23,589 bases of DNA, taken from CAYGWP01 sp964353455 (lineage in GTDB: Bacteria > Planctomycetota > Phycisphaerae > FEN-1346). The notes beneath the pieces were generated by a model, which worked only from the letters and a program-made list of their open reading frames with translations, was not told where the DNA came from and did not search any database. The stretch covers positions 1 through 23,589 of the forward strand of contig CAYGWP010000059.1 in assembly GCA_964353455.1 (NCBI GenBank), read 5' to 3'. Position numbers and translations under genes: made by a program. This document shows positions 1 to 8,670 of the stretch, piece by piece; position 1 is the first letter of the stretch, and each line of letters begins with the position of its first letter.

Positions 1-2
1 AG

Positions 3-2231
3 CAGCCCTTCTCGCCGGGCGAGGTGGGCAAGGTGGCCGCCGGCACGTACATCCTTGGCCTGGAAGACATCAAGCCGCGCGCCGCACCGGGCACCCTCAT
101 CACCTACTATCTGGAGTGCCGCGACCAGAAGGGCCAGAAGGCGGCGAGTGATATCTACATGGTTATAGTGGCCCCGTTCGAGCAGTGGGCCACGTGGGTG
201 ATAGAGGTCCCGGAGGAGGTGGCAGGCGGGGTCATGCCGCCCTCGCTGTCGGCGGTCCTTGCGGCCGTCTGGCACCTGCACACGCAGCGCGAGGCTCTGG
301 CGCCCGAGGAGTTCAACCGCCAGGCCGATGAACTTGCCAAGACCATGGTCGATCCGAAGTCCGGCCAGGTATTTGAATTCGTTAATTTTAAGAAGGTCCC
401 CCCGGAGAGGCTCGAGCGGGCGAAGAAGATCCCGCCGCTGGCCAAGAAGGGGCATGATGCCCTCGCCGGGCACGACACCGAGAAGTCTCTCCAGCACCTG
501 CGCGCGGCAATGGCCATTCTGGTTGAGATCGGCCTGTCGGAGACGCCCGTCGTGGTTGCCGTGGGCGGCAGCGGGGGCGGAGGCGCGCTGCCGCCGCCCG
601 AAAGCGGCCTGGCGCAGATCAAGTTCCTCGAAGAGGCCAAGGCCGATGGCCCCCAGGTTCCGAGCGGCGCCAAGTACGAGATCATGGAGCCCGGCTACAA
701 GCGGGAGATGCGGAAGGTCGAAGAGGCCGAGAATATCCGCAAGAAGGCCGAGGAGATTAAGAAGGGTCAGAAGGACATCCTTGACCGTACGCTTGCGATG
801 GCCGGCGAAGGCCAGGAGAAGGGCGGTCAGGAGAAGGGCGCCGAGAAGGCCGGCGGCGCCGAGAAGGCCGGCGGCGTCGAGAAGGCCGGCGCCGAGGAGA
901 AAGCCGGCGGCGCCAAGAAGGCCGGCGGCGCAGACAAGGCCGACAGCAAGGGCGGCGGCAAGGACGACCGCGGCGCAATCGCCGAAGACCAGAAGAAAAT
1001 GGGCGAGAAGGCCAAAGCACTCGGCATGGACGCCAAGGCGCTCGCGGGTGTTGACCAGGGTTTCGCCAAGGCCGGTCAGAAACTTGACGATGCCGCACGC
1101 AACATGTTCGGCGCATCCGACAAGGTCCGCGCGGGCGACATGAAGGCAGCCGCCGCAGGAATGAAGAAGGCCCAGGACGACATCCTGGCGGCCGTCAAGG
1201 ATGTCCAGGGCATGCAGTGGCAGGGTCTCGAGAAGGCCCTCGACCTTGCCCAGGTCCATGCCGAGCAGATACTGCGGGAGCAAGTGGATGTGCGCGGCCG
1301 CGTGCGGGCCATTGCCGACAAACTCGCCGGCGGCAAGAAGCCCGATGTCGGGCAGAGCAGGGACCTGAAGGGCCTCGCCTTCCGCCAGGGCGAGACCCGG
1401 GTCTCGATGGACAAGTTGACGGAGGAGATCGGCACGCTGCGCGAACTGGCCGCCCGCGGCGCGCGGCCGGAGACCACGAAGAGCATCGATGATGCGCACC
1501 GCGGCGTCCAGCGGCACCAGATCTCGCAGAAGATGACAAATGCCGCGGTCGAACTTGATAACCTGCGGCCGGCGACGGCCGTCGATGAGCAGGCCAGGGC
1601 CGAGACGGGCGTCCAGGCGGTTCTCGATAAACTCCGCGAGGCCGCCGGCACGCTGGCCTCCGACTACAAGTCCGAACTCGCCCGAGCCAAGTATGAGGCC
1701 GAGCGCGTCGCCACGGGCCTCGAAAAACTCGGCACGAAGGAACCCGGCGCCGACAAGAAGGGCGCCGACAAGACGGGTGCAAAAGAGGGAGGCGACAAGG
1801 CCGGCGGCAAACAGGAATCCGGAAAAGAGCAGGGCGGCAAGCAGGAAGCCGGAAAAGAGAGCGGCGGCAAGGAAGCCGGCGCCCCGCTGACCGCGCAGCA
1901 GCGCGAGGAACTCGGCAACCGCGTGGCCGGCGACGTCAGCCGCCTCGTCCGTCACCTCGAGAGCCGCAAGTTGACTCCAGAGGAGGCCGCACAACTCAAG
2001 AGGGCCGCCGACGATCCAAACGTCCTTGCGAAAGTCCTGGCCAGTGAAGAAGCGAAGCGAGAGGAACTGATGGGCATCGTCCGCCAGGTCGGGGCGAAAC
2101 TGACGGCCGAGTTGGAGGCCCGACTCCAGGCCGAGCGACTGAAGGACTTCCAGCGCGAAGAATGTCCGCCCCAGTATCGTCCGATGGTCAACAAATACTA
2201 CGAGATTCTGAGCCAGAGCGCCAAGGAGTAG
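3..2231 (+). CDS. Coiled-coil, Lys/Ala/Gly-rich protein of a VWA operon (5' end cut by the window)
   Basis: The frame is open from the first complete codon at 3, so the gene starts upstream; the GTG at 24 is probably internal. About 742 residues are visible. The first ~50 resemble the end of an Ig-like/beta-sandwich domain (PGTLITYYLECRDQKGQKA). The rest is mainly charged helix with coiled-coil character, interrupted by two low-complexity linkers: EKAGG-type repeats (DNA ~814-948) and K/G/Q/E/S repeats (DNA ~1738-1884). No membrane segment is visible in this part. It ends 35 nt before the VWA gene, whose role it probably shares. The layout recalls the large DUF4175-like helical proteins beside VWA genes in Planctomycetota, but that family match is a memory-based inference. 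No enzymatic motif is seen. A structural or scaffold protein of the envelope is the most that can be said. Confidence 0.8.
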   Translation, partial: QPFSPGEVGKVAAGTYILGLEDIKPRAAPGTLITYYLECRDQKGQKAASDIYMVIVAPFEQWATWVIEVPEEVAGGVMPPSLSAVLAAVWHLHTQREALAPEEFNRQADELAKTMVDPKSGQVFEFVNFKKVPPERLERAKKIPPLAKKGHDALAGHDTEKSLQHLRAAMAILVEIGLSETPVVVAVGGSGGGGALPPPESGLAQIKFLEEAKADGPQVPSGAKYEIMEPGYKREMRKVEEAENIRKKAEEIKKGQKDILDRTLAMAGEGQEKGGQEKGAEKAGGAEKAGGVEKAGAEEKAGGAKKAGGADKADSKGGGKDDRGAIAEDQKKMGEKAKALGMDAKALAGVDQGFAKAGQKLDDAARNMFGASDKVRAGDMKAAAAGMKKAQDDILAAVKDVQGMQWQGLEKALDLAQVHAEQILREQVDVRGRVRAIADKLAGGKKPDVGQSRDLKGLAFRQGETRVSMDKLTEEIGTLRELAARGARPETTKSIDDAHRGVQRHQISQKMTNAAVELDNLRPATAVDEQARAETGVQAVLDKLREAAGTLASDYKSELARAKYEAERVATGLEKLGTKEPGADKKGADKTGAKEGGDKAGGKQESGKEQGGKQEAGKESGGKEAGAPLTAQQREELGNRVAGDVSRLVRHLESRKLTPEEAAQLKRAADDPNVLAKVLASEEAKREELMGIVRQVGAKLTAELEARLQAERLKDFQREECPPQYRPMVNKYYEILSQSAKE
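814..948 (+). repeat. In-frame 18-bp repeats coding EKAGGA-like units
   Basis: Imperfect tandem copies of gagaaggccggcggcgcc, mostly 18 bp apart, encode repeated EKAGGA/EKAGGV/KKAGGA units inside the coiled-coil gene. A second, more degenerate Lys/Gly-rich stretch lies at about 1738-1884. Such repeats probably form flexible, positively charged linkers and may vary in copy number by slippage. Confidence 0.75.
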
Positions 2232-2266
2232 CCAGGCGCCTCGCGACAAAAAAGGTATAGCCCAGG

Positions 2267-4555
2267 ATGGATTGGTTTCAGTCACTCTTCAAGTATCCGG
2301 CGGACACCTTCGAGGAAGGGCGCTTCATCTTCCTGACGCGCCTGCCCCTGGAAGTGTGGATTCTCATTCTCGCGGCGGCGGCGGTCGCTGTGTGGCTGAT
2401 GTACCGCGGCGTCAAGGGTCCGAAGCGGACGGGCCGGCTTCTCGTGGCCCTGCGCGTTGCGGCGTTGGCGATCCTGATCGCCCTGCTTGCCGTGCCGGCG
2501 CTTCGGGTTCCGAAGCCGCCGAAGGGCGTGTTTACGGCGGTCCTCGTGGACGTTTCGCGTTCGATGTCGATAGCCGATGCCACGAGCGGCGCGGCCCCCA
2601 GGACCCGCCTCGACGCAGCCCGCGGACTTCTGCTCGGCGCCGGCGACCGCGGCATCGTCAGCCGTCTCGGCGACGTCTCCACCGTGGTCGTGTATGCCTT
2701 CGACGGCGAGGCCCGGCGAGTCCGCGGCGTCGAGGGCCTCCGCGCCGACGGCCAGTCCACCAACCTCTTCCGCGCTGTACGAGACATGGAGGCGGAACTC
2801 CGCGGCCTCCCTCTGGCCTCGGTCATCATGGTGACCGACGGCTGCCGCAACGAGGGCGGCAGCGGCGAAGACGCCGCCCGCCTCCTGCGGGCCCGCCACG
2901 TCCCGCTCCACACGGTCGGCCTCGGTAATCCGAGCCCGCCGCGCGATTACGAAGTGGTCCGCGTCTTCGCCCCGAAGCGAGTCCGCCGCAACACCGAAGT
3001 CGAGGTCTATGTGACGGTCCGACACACGGACTACCCGGGACCGTTTGACCTGTCGATTACGCGCGGGCCGGTGACGCTGCTCACGAAGACCATCACGCCC
3101 ACGGAGGCCGACAGCGACGTCGAGCGGGTCCGTCTCACCTTCACGCCCGACTTCGAGGGCACCGCGACGTACCGGATCTCGATCCCCAAGGGAGCGGGCG
3201 AGGTCGTTACCGACAACAACTTCCGCGAGTTCGTTCTGGAGATGCAGGACGACCGGCTGCCGGTCCTCTACATCGAAGGCAGCCCGCGAATGGAGTACCG
3301 ATTCCTCCGCCGCGCGCTATACCGCGACCAGGACTTCCGCCTGGTCGGGGTCCTGCGCCTGGCGAGGGACCGCTTCTACGTCCAGGGTGCGAACGATGCC
3401 GAGAAGTTCCTTGAGCGCGGCTTCCCTGATGCAGCCGACCCTCAATCGCGGCAGCGGCTGTTCGCGTTTGAGGCGATCATCCTGGGCGACATCGAGGCGT
3501 CGTACTTCACGCCCGGCCAGTTGGCCCTGCTGGAGGAGTTCGTCAAGGTGCGCGGCGGCGGCCTGCTGATGCTCGGCGGCGTGAACTCGTTCGGACTCGG
3601 CAAGTATGCCGGGACGCCCGTTGGCCGCATGCTCCCCTTCGAAATCTCGGCGCAGGACAGGCCCTACACGGACGAGCAGTTCAACGCCAAGGCCACCGAG
3701 GAGGGCCTCACGCATCCCGTGATGCGGCTGGCCCAGGACGCCGATGAGAACCGGCGGATGTGGGAGAAGGCCCCGCCGCTCATCGGCAATACGCCCCTTC
3801 GGGCCGTGAAGCCGGGCGCCTCGGTGCTCCTGGCGCAGGAAAACGGCGGACTGCCGGTCCTGGCGGTGCAGAACTACGGCCAGGGCCGCGTCGCCGGGTT
3901 CACGTCGGGCGGCTCGTGGTTCTGGCAGGTCTCGCGGCCGGCCAGCGATGAGTTCCACGAAAAGTTCTGGAAGCAGTTGGTCCGCTGGCTCGTCGTCGGC
4001 GCCAGGCAGCGGCTTACGGCCGAGACCGACGCCGACGTGTACGCCCGCGGCAAGCCGGCCATCATCCGCGCAGGCGCCTCCGAGAAAGACCTGCGCCCGG
4101 TGAGCGATGCCGCCGTCGTTGCCACCGTCACCGACCCGCTCGGCAACCGCCAGGACTTCCCGATGGACTGGATACTCTCGGAGGACGGCGTCTATCAATG
4201 TCGATACATGCCATCCGAGGTCGGCAACTATTCCGTGTCGGTCCGCGTGCAGGGCTGGGACCTGGCGCCGGCCGAGGCGGCCTTCGAGGTCTCGGAGCCG
4301 TACGTCGAGTTCTCAAACGCGGGCCTCAAGCAGGACCTTCTGCGCAACATGGCGCGGATGACTGGCGGCCGGTACTTCACCTATAATGAAGCGTCGGGCC
4401 TGCCGGACCAGGTTGCGCAGGAAGTGAAGGCGGCGGGCGAGGCCGGAATCCAGCCCGCGGACAGGGAAATCTGGGACATGCCGATGCTGCTCGCGTTGCT
4501 TGTGGCTGTGCTGGCCGCGGAGTGGTTCATCCGCCGCCGCAACGGCCTGGCATAG
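2267..4555 (+). CDS. Membrane-anchored VWA / glutamine-amidotransferase-like protein
   Basis: 762 aa. Two N-terminal membrane segments (about residues 28-48 and 58-80) are followed by a von Willebrand A domain. Its MIDAS is complete: DVSRS at 95-99, Thr165 in GQSTN and Asp191 in VTDG, so metal-dependent ligand binding is likely. A beta-rich linker follows, then a class-I glutamine-amidotransferase-like fold without an obvious catalytic triad (RLPVLYIEGSPRMEYRFLRR near 330, GGGLLMLGGVNSFGLGKY near 425, GQGRVAGFTSGGSW). A third membrane helix lies near 738-756 (MLLALLVAVLAAEWF) with a positively charged tail. This architecture is common in Planctomycetota and related phyla and belongs to the BatA/MoxR-associated type. 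An AAAAAAGG stretch at 2248-2255 is the likely ribosome site. It follows the coiled-coil gene by 35 nt. Its role in envelope complex assembly is inferred. Confidence 0.88.
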   Translation: MDWFQSLFKYPADTFEEGRFIFLTRLPLEVWILILAAAAVAVWLMYRGVKGPKRTGRLLVALRVAALAILIALLAVPALRVPKPPKGVFTAVLVDVSRSMSIADATSGAAPRTRLDAARGLLLGAGDRGIVSRLGDVSTVVVYAFDGEARRVRGVEGLRADGQSTNLFRAVRDMEAELRGLPLASVIMVTDGCRNEGGSGEDAARLLRARHVPLHTVGLGNPSPPRDYEVVRVFAPKRVRRNTEVEVYVTVRHTDYPGPFDLSITRGPVTLLTKTITPTEADSDVERVRLTFTPDFEGTATYRISIPKGAGEVVTDNNFREFVLEMQDDRLPVLYIEGSPRMEYRFLRRALYRDQDFRLVGVLRLARDRFYVQGANDAEKFLERGFPDAADPQSRQRLFAFEAIILGDIEASYFTPGQLALLEEFVKVRGGGLLMLGGVNSFGLGKYAGTPVGRMLPFEISAQDRPYTDEQFNAKATEEGLTHPVMRLAQDADENRRMWEKAPPLIGNTPLRAVKPGASVLLAQENGGLPVLAVQNYGQGRVAGFTSGGSWFWQVSRPASDEFHEKFWKQLVRWLVVGARQRLTAETDADVYARGKPAIIRAGASEKDLRPVSDAAVVATVTDPLGNRQDFPMDWILSEDGVYQCRYMPSEVGNYSVSVRVQGWDLAPAEAAFEVSEPYVEFSNAGLKQDLLRNMARMTGGRYFTYNEASGLPDQVAQEVKAAGEAGIQPADREIWDMPMLLALLVAVLAAEWFIRRRNGLA

Positions 4556-4571
4556 GTGGTCGTCAATCGAG

Positions 4572-4591
4572 CCCGCCGCGGCAGCGGCGGG
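4572..4591 (+). repeat. Intra-operon hairpin (8-bp stem, 4-nt loop)
   Basis: CCCGCCGC - GGCA - GCGGCGGG is a perfect 8-bp palindrome in the 58-nt gap between the VWA and DUF4159 genes. No T-tract follows, so it is not a classical terminator. It could stabilise or process the mRNA, or be a dispersed palindromic repeat. Its geometry matches other hairpins in this window. Confidence 0.6.
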
Positions 4592-4613
4592 GCATTATGA
4601 TCGAGGGTTGCAC

Positions 4614-5438
4614 ATGAAATCGCGAAACAGCATTCACCGTACGCGCGACCTCCAGTTGGGCCGGGCCGCGGAATCGCTCGCCGGCGCGTGGGAGACGATT
4701 CACGCGCTGTCGCGCCGGCGGTTTCTCAAGGCCGGGGCTGCGGCCGTCGGCGGGGCGATCGCGGCCTCGGTGGCGGGTCTGTTTGCCAACCCGCGCACAA
4801 TCCGGGCCGACGAGGCCGTCAAGACCGGCCAGTTCATCTTTCCGCGTCTCCAGTTCGAGGTCAAGGACGAGACCCCCGACCGGTGGAACTGCGGCCCCGT
4901 CGGCGACGTCAACCTGCGCAAGAAACTCATGGAACTGACGAACATCAACGTCAGCCTGGAGCCGAAGGTCGTCCGCCTCGGCGACTTCGACGAGATGTGC
5001 CGCTACCCGTTCGTCTTCATGACGAGCGAAGGCTACTTTGACCTTGTGTCGCAAGAGGAGTGGAACCTGCGGGAGTTCCTGGAGCGCGGCGGGTTCATCT
5101 TCGCCGACGACTGCGTCTATGCCGGCCGCGATGACCGATTCTTCCGCGACTACATCAAACTCCTCAACAAACTCTGTCCCGATAACCCGGTGCGGAAGAT
5201 ACCGCTCGACCACGAGGTCTTCCACATCTATTACGACATGCCGAACGGCTCGCCGCACATGCAGGGCGTGCCGCACGGCGCACACGGCCTGTTCGAGCGC
5301 GGCACGGGGCGCATCATGTCCTACATCGACCCGGGGGACCTGCACTGCGGCTGGCAGTGCCGGTTCTGGGGCATGGATAAGAACATGGAAGCCATCAAGA
5401 TGGGTATTAACGTTATTATCTATTTTCTGACGCACTAG
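4614..5438 (+). CDS. Tat-exported DUF4159 domain protein
   Basis: 274 aa from the ATG at 4614, which has GAGGG at 4603-4607; a longer upstream reading frame would overlap the VWA gene and is not needed. Residues 33-39 (SRRRFLK) followed by a small hydrophobic stretch (GAAAVGGAIAASVAGLF) form a twin-arginine signal, unusually placed after ~30 N-terminal residues. The rest, from about residue 70, matches the DUF4159 type: FIFPRLQFE, the NLRKKLMELTNINV helix, the YPFVFMTSEG segment, FLERGGFIFADDC, and a WGMDKNMEAIKMGINVIIYF end. DUF4159 has a glutamine-amidotransferase-like fold of unknown function and often follows MoxR/VWA genes. Tat export implies folding before export, perhaps around a cofactor. 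It is translationally close to the next gene, whose ribosome site overlaps its stop codon. Confidence 0.87.
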   Translation: MKSRNSIHRTRDLQLGRAAESLAGAWETIHALSRRRFLKAGAAAVGGAIAASVAGLFANPRTIRADEAVKTGQFIFPRLQFEVKDETPDRWNCGPVGDVNLRKKLMELTNINVSLEPKVVRLGDFDEMCRYPFVFMTSEGYFDLVSQEEWNLREFLERGGFIFADDCVYAGRDDRFFRDYIKLLNKLCPDNPVRKIPLDHEVFHIYYDMPNGSPHMQGVPHGAHGLFERGTGRIMSYIDPGDLHCGWQCRFWGMDKNMEAIKMGINVIIYFLTH

Positions 5439-5452
5439 GAGGCTTTCGGCCA

Positions 5453-6562
5453 ATGCGAACCGCCGTGCCGTCGCTGGTCCTGGCGATACTTCTGATGCTG
5501 GCGGGGCCGTGCCTATGCGCCCCGACAGCGGCGCCGGATTCCGGCGCTGCCGCGCCAGGCAAGTGTTACGCGGTCCTCCTGGGCGCGATGCCCGGAGAGG
5601 AACTCTACGCACGCCATTACCGCGACTGGATCAAACGGTTTCACGCGTACCTGGTGCAGTCGGCCGGCGTGCCGGCGGCCAACGTCGTCGTGCTGTCGGG
5701 CGACAAGGACTTCAAGGACCCCGTGGTGGCGGGCCTGGCGACCGCCGAGTCCGTCAGGAAGGCCCTGGCCGACATGGCCGCGAAGGCCAGGCCCGAAGAC
5801 CAGTTCATCCTCTTCCTGGTGGGCCACGGCGTGGTGACCGAGAAGACGCCGACGCTGGTCCTTCCCGGGCCGGACATCGACAGCCAGGAACTGGCTGATG
5901 CTTTGGGGGCCGTCCCCGCGCGGAACCAGGTCGTCCTCGCCTTCAGTTCCGCCTCCGGCACGGCCGTTGCGGTCCTCGCGCGCAGGGACCGCGTGCTGGT
6001 GACGGCCACCGGCCCGATGGAAGGGAACGAGCCGATTTACCCGGAGTTCTTCCTGCGTGGCCTTGAGTCGAGGCGGGCCGACGGCGAGGGCGCCCCGGCG
6101 GCCGGCGCCAAGGACGGACGCATCACGGTCCTGGAGGCGTACAACTGGGCGGCCCGCGAGGCGGCCCTCTGGATCGTCCGCATCAAGAAGGCCGGCGGCG
6201 CGTGGAAGGTTGATGGCCAGGAATCCGTCGAGATATTTGAGAAACTCTACGGCGCTCCGCCCGGTGCTCCGGGCACGCAGAAACTCGCCTCGGCGAGCGA
6301 CCGCTCGAAGCCCGATGCGCCCGTCACCATCAAGCCGCCCGGTGGAAAAATTGACGGGACCTGGGTGGGCAGGCGAGTCCTCTCGGAACACGCCTTGCTC
6401 GAAGACTGCGGCGAGAAGAGCGGCGTCTCCGCCATCGGCGACAAGGGCTACGAGCCGCTCTCCGGCGCGAGGCCGGGCGAGCCGGGAAGCCTTGCCCGCC
6501 GCGCGGTGATCGGGTCGGCGGAACTCCTTCCACCCGCGAGCAATCCTCCGGGCCAGCCATGA
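5453..6562 (+). CDS. Secreted caspase/legumain-like (C13-type) protein, probable pseudo-peptidase
   Basis: 369 aa with a Sec signal peptide (hydrophobic residues ~5-20, likely cleavage near CLCA/PT). The fold is suggested by an early strand (KCYAVLLGAMPG), VVVLSGD, helix ESVRKALADMAAKA, then DQFILFLVGHG with His125, the usual catalytic His position of clan CD. The next core strand reads NQVVLAFSSASGTA (159-171), where active members carry a Cys; here only Ser and Ala are present. RVLVTATGPMEGNEP and PEFFLRGL continue the family pattern. A strong AGGAGG at 5437-5442 overlaps the previous stop. The last ~100 residues are Gly/Pro/Ala-rich with no recognised domain. It overlaps the next gene by 4 nt (ATGA). 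It is likely a binding or regulatory member rather than an active protease; the family call is moderately sure. Confidence 0.78.
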   Translation: MRTAVPSLVLAILLMLAGPCLCAPTAAPDSGAAAPGKCYAVLLGAMPGEELYARHYRDWIKRFHAYLVQSAGVPAANVVVLSGDKDFKDPVVAGLATAESVRKALADMAAKARPEDQFILFLVGHGVVTEKTPTLVLPGPDIDSQELADALGAVPARNQVVLAFSSASGTAVAVLARRDRVLVTATGPMEGNEPIYPEFFLRGLESRRADGEGAPAAGAKDGRITVLEAYNWAAREAALWIVRIKKAGGAWKVDGQESVEIFEKLYGAPPGAPGTQKLASASDRSKPDAPVTIKPPGGKIDGTWVGRRVLSEHALLEDCGEKSGVSAIGDKGYEPLSGARPGEPGSLARRAVIGSAELLPPASNPPGQP

Positions 6563-8670
6563 CCGCCCGCACCTTCATCTGCGTCCTCTTGAGCGCATGC
6601 CTGGCGGCGCTGCTGCTTGCGGGTTCTCCGCCGCGCGCTTCATCGAGCAGGGTCGCTCCCGCCCCGAAGTCTCTCGACGGCCCGCCGGGCATCGGAGTCA
6701 TTGACGCGACCGGCCTCTTCCGCCATGTCGGCGCGTATCCGCCGCTTGCGCTCGTCTGGCAGGTCGATGGACGAGTCGAGCAGGTCGTGGGCGTATATCC
6801 GCACCCTGGCCTCGCGGACCGCGTGGTTGCGGCGACCCGGACGGGGCTGTTCCTCTCCGACGATGCCGGCGCCACGTGGCAGGCGCTGGCCGAGGCTGCG
6901 GCCGACCGCGTGGGCGTGATCCGCCGCGTGGCCTTCAACCCCGAGGTCCCCGACACCTTCTTCCTGGCCACGGACCATAAGGGCGTGTGGGTCACGACCG
7001 ACGGCGGTAAGACCTTCAAGCAGGTCGGCACGAAGCAGACGGGGATGGCCTCCAACGACACGGCCGACGTGGTGTATTTTCCCGGCGACAGGCGGTACCA
7101 GACGCTCCTCGTGGCCCACGGGGATGCCGCCGCCGGCATATCGCTGAGCCACGATGAGGGCCGGTCGTGGCGGGTGGTCGCGCCGGACTACTGTGTTCGG
7201 CGCATCGTCGGCGGCCACTCGGGCGACCGCGAACTCATGACGGTAGGCGCGAAGAAGTCCGCCCCGGATATACAAAGCATCTATTATTGTCCGTCCTTTG
7301 ATGATTACTGGCTGGAACTGGTCCGCGACATCATACCGACCGACGTGGGCATCTCGGTCCTCGTCCGGTCGGGCGAAGGAGCGAGCGAACAGATATGGCG
7401 CGGGTCATGCGCCTTTGTCGCGACGGCCGACCAGGGCCTTTGCCGGTTGAACCAGACCGGAGGACGCCGTGTCGGCCCGGACAAGATCGACTCGTTTGCG
7501 AGCGTCGGCGTCACGTGGGGCCCCACCGCCGACAGCCAGGTCCTCTACGCCTACGAGCCGAGGAAACTCGGGTTCCTCGCCTCGACCGACAACTGGGGCA
7601 CATACGCGCCTGCCGGCACGGGGCTTTATACCGGGCCGTTCGTCAAGGAGGGCGCCTGCGTCCGCGCGAGCGCCAACGGAACGGTCTTCTATGCCGCGGT
7701 CAACGACCGGCTCTACGTCGGATGCCGCGCGCCTGCGCCGATCCAGGTGAAGAGCGCGATGGTTCTGCCGGCCATCGTCACTTTCGAGAGCGAGGGCTAC
7801 CACGCCGCCATGGACGGCCTCAGGGAGGAGTTGCGCACCTTCGCCAACCAGCGGTTTGCCGCGCGAGAGGCCAAGCGCGTCGTCACCCGGGCACGCGACA
7901 TCAAGGCATTCCTCAGCGACACCGAATTCACGGTGACCGCGCAGGTGGCGTGCGAGGGCGGCCCGCCGGCGTCCGTTACGGTGGACCTCAGCCGCATCGG
8001 CGGCTCGGGCCTCACGCCGATGTACGATAACGGGGAAAGCGGCGACGGCGCCGCCGGCGATGGCGTGTACGGGACGACCTTCCGCCTCGATCCGAGGCGT
8101 CTGAAGAAGGATACTCACGACCTCCGCCGCCAGTGGCCGGGGCCTACCGGCCTTACGGTGACTGCCGCCGCGCCCGATGGCAAAGTCGCGGGCGCCGTCG
8201 CGGTTTTCTCCATCTTCGATCACCCCGAGAGTTTCTTCCTGATGCAGAAGGGCCAGCCGTTCGCCGTCAAGGGCGAGCCCTGGACCAAGTCGTGGGGTGG
8301 CTACCAACCGCACGACATCTCCGGCTACTACGCCCTCACTTTCTGGATCAAGACCGACGCCGCGGAGGCCGAGGACGTTACGGTGCAACTGCGGGATGCG
8401 CCGCCGTTTTCGCTGGGGACAACCACGCCGCCGGTTTCCATCCTGAAGGAAGGTTTCGTCGATGGCGGGAAGATCGCGGGCGACTGGCGGCTTGTGACGA
8501 TACCGCTCGCGCGGCTCCTGAAAGAGACGCCGCAGTTCGAGCGTGGTGGTCTTGGGTCGGTCATCCTGTCGGGCGAAGGCAAGGCCACGGGTTCTTACTG
8601 GGTCAATGACATCCGTTTCCACATCAGCCCGGAGGACGTGAAGGCTTACATAGGAGCAGCCACGAAATGA
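6559..8670 (+). CDS. Secreted Asp-box (BNR) propeller protein with choice-of-anchor-X-like and C-terminal binding domains
   Basis: 703 aa. The N-terminal signal peptide (hydrophobic ~5-22) is probably cleaved by signal peptidase I; an LSAC lipobox-like string is too close to the N terminus to be convincing. Asp-box motifs of sialidase/VPS10-type propellers are visible at 100-107 (SDDAGATW), 146-153 (TTDGGKTF) and 197-204 (SHDEGRSW), with a weaker one near 342 (STDNWGTY). Residues ~455-520 form an Ig-like domain with a Gly/Asp-rich loop (YDNGESGDGAAGDGVYGTTF), as in choice-of-anchor-X domains. Residues ~550-695 look like a galactose-binding or carbohydrate-binding jelly-roll (YYALTFWIKTD, GDWRLVTIPLARLL, YWVNDIRFHI). 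No sialidase catalytic Arg triad could be assigned. It overlaps both neighbours by 4 nt, so translation is coupled. A role in binding glycans or proteins outside the membrane is inferred. Confidence 0.8.
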   Translation: MTARTFICVLLSACLAALLLAGSPPRASSSRVAPAPKSLDGPPGIGVIDATGLFRHVGAYPPLALVWQVDGRVEQVVGVYPHPGLADRVVAATRTGLFLSDDAGATWQALAEAAADRVGVIRRVAFNPEVPDTFFLATDHKGVWVTTDGGKTFKQVGTKQTGMASNDTADVVYFPGDRRYQTLLVAHGDAAAGISLSHDEGRSWRVVAPDYCVRRIVGGHSGDRELMTVGAKKSAPDIQSIYYCPSFDDYWLELVRDIIPTDVGISVLVRSGEGASEQIWRGSCAFVATADQGLCRLNQTGGRRVGPDKIDSFASVGVTWGPTADSQVLYAYEPRKLGFLASTDNWGTYAPAGTGLYTGPFVKEGACVRASANGTVFYAAVNDRLYVGCRAPAPIQVKSAMVLPAIVTFESEGYHAAMDGLREELRTFANQRFAAREAKRVVTRARDIKAFLSDTEFTVTAQVACEGGPPASVTVDLSRIGGSGLTPMYDNGESGDGAAGDGVYGTTFRLDPRRLKKDTHDLRRQWPGPTGLTVTAAAPDGKVAGAVAVFSIFDHPESFFLMQKGQPFAVKGEPWTKSWGGYQPHDISGYYALTFWIKTDAAEAEDVTVQLRDAPPFSLGTTTPPVSILKEGFVDGGKIAGDWRLVTIPLARLLKETPQFERGGLGSVILSGEGKATGSYWVNDIRFHISPEDVKAYIGAATK

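Noticed and set aside
6559..6640. LSAC as a lipoprotein signal in the Asp-box protein
   Set aside because: The Cys is at residue 14, too early for a normal lipoprotein signal, and the hydrophobic stretch continues beyond it.
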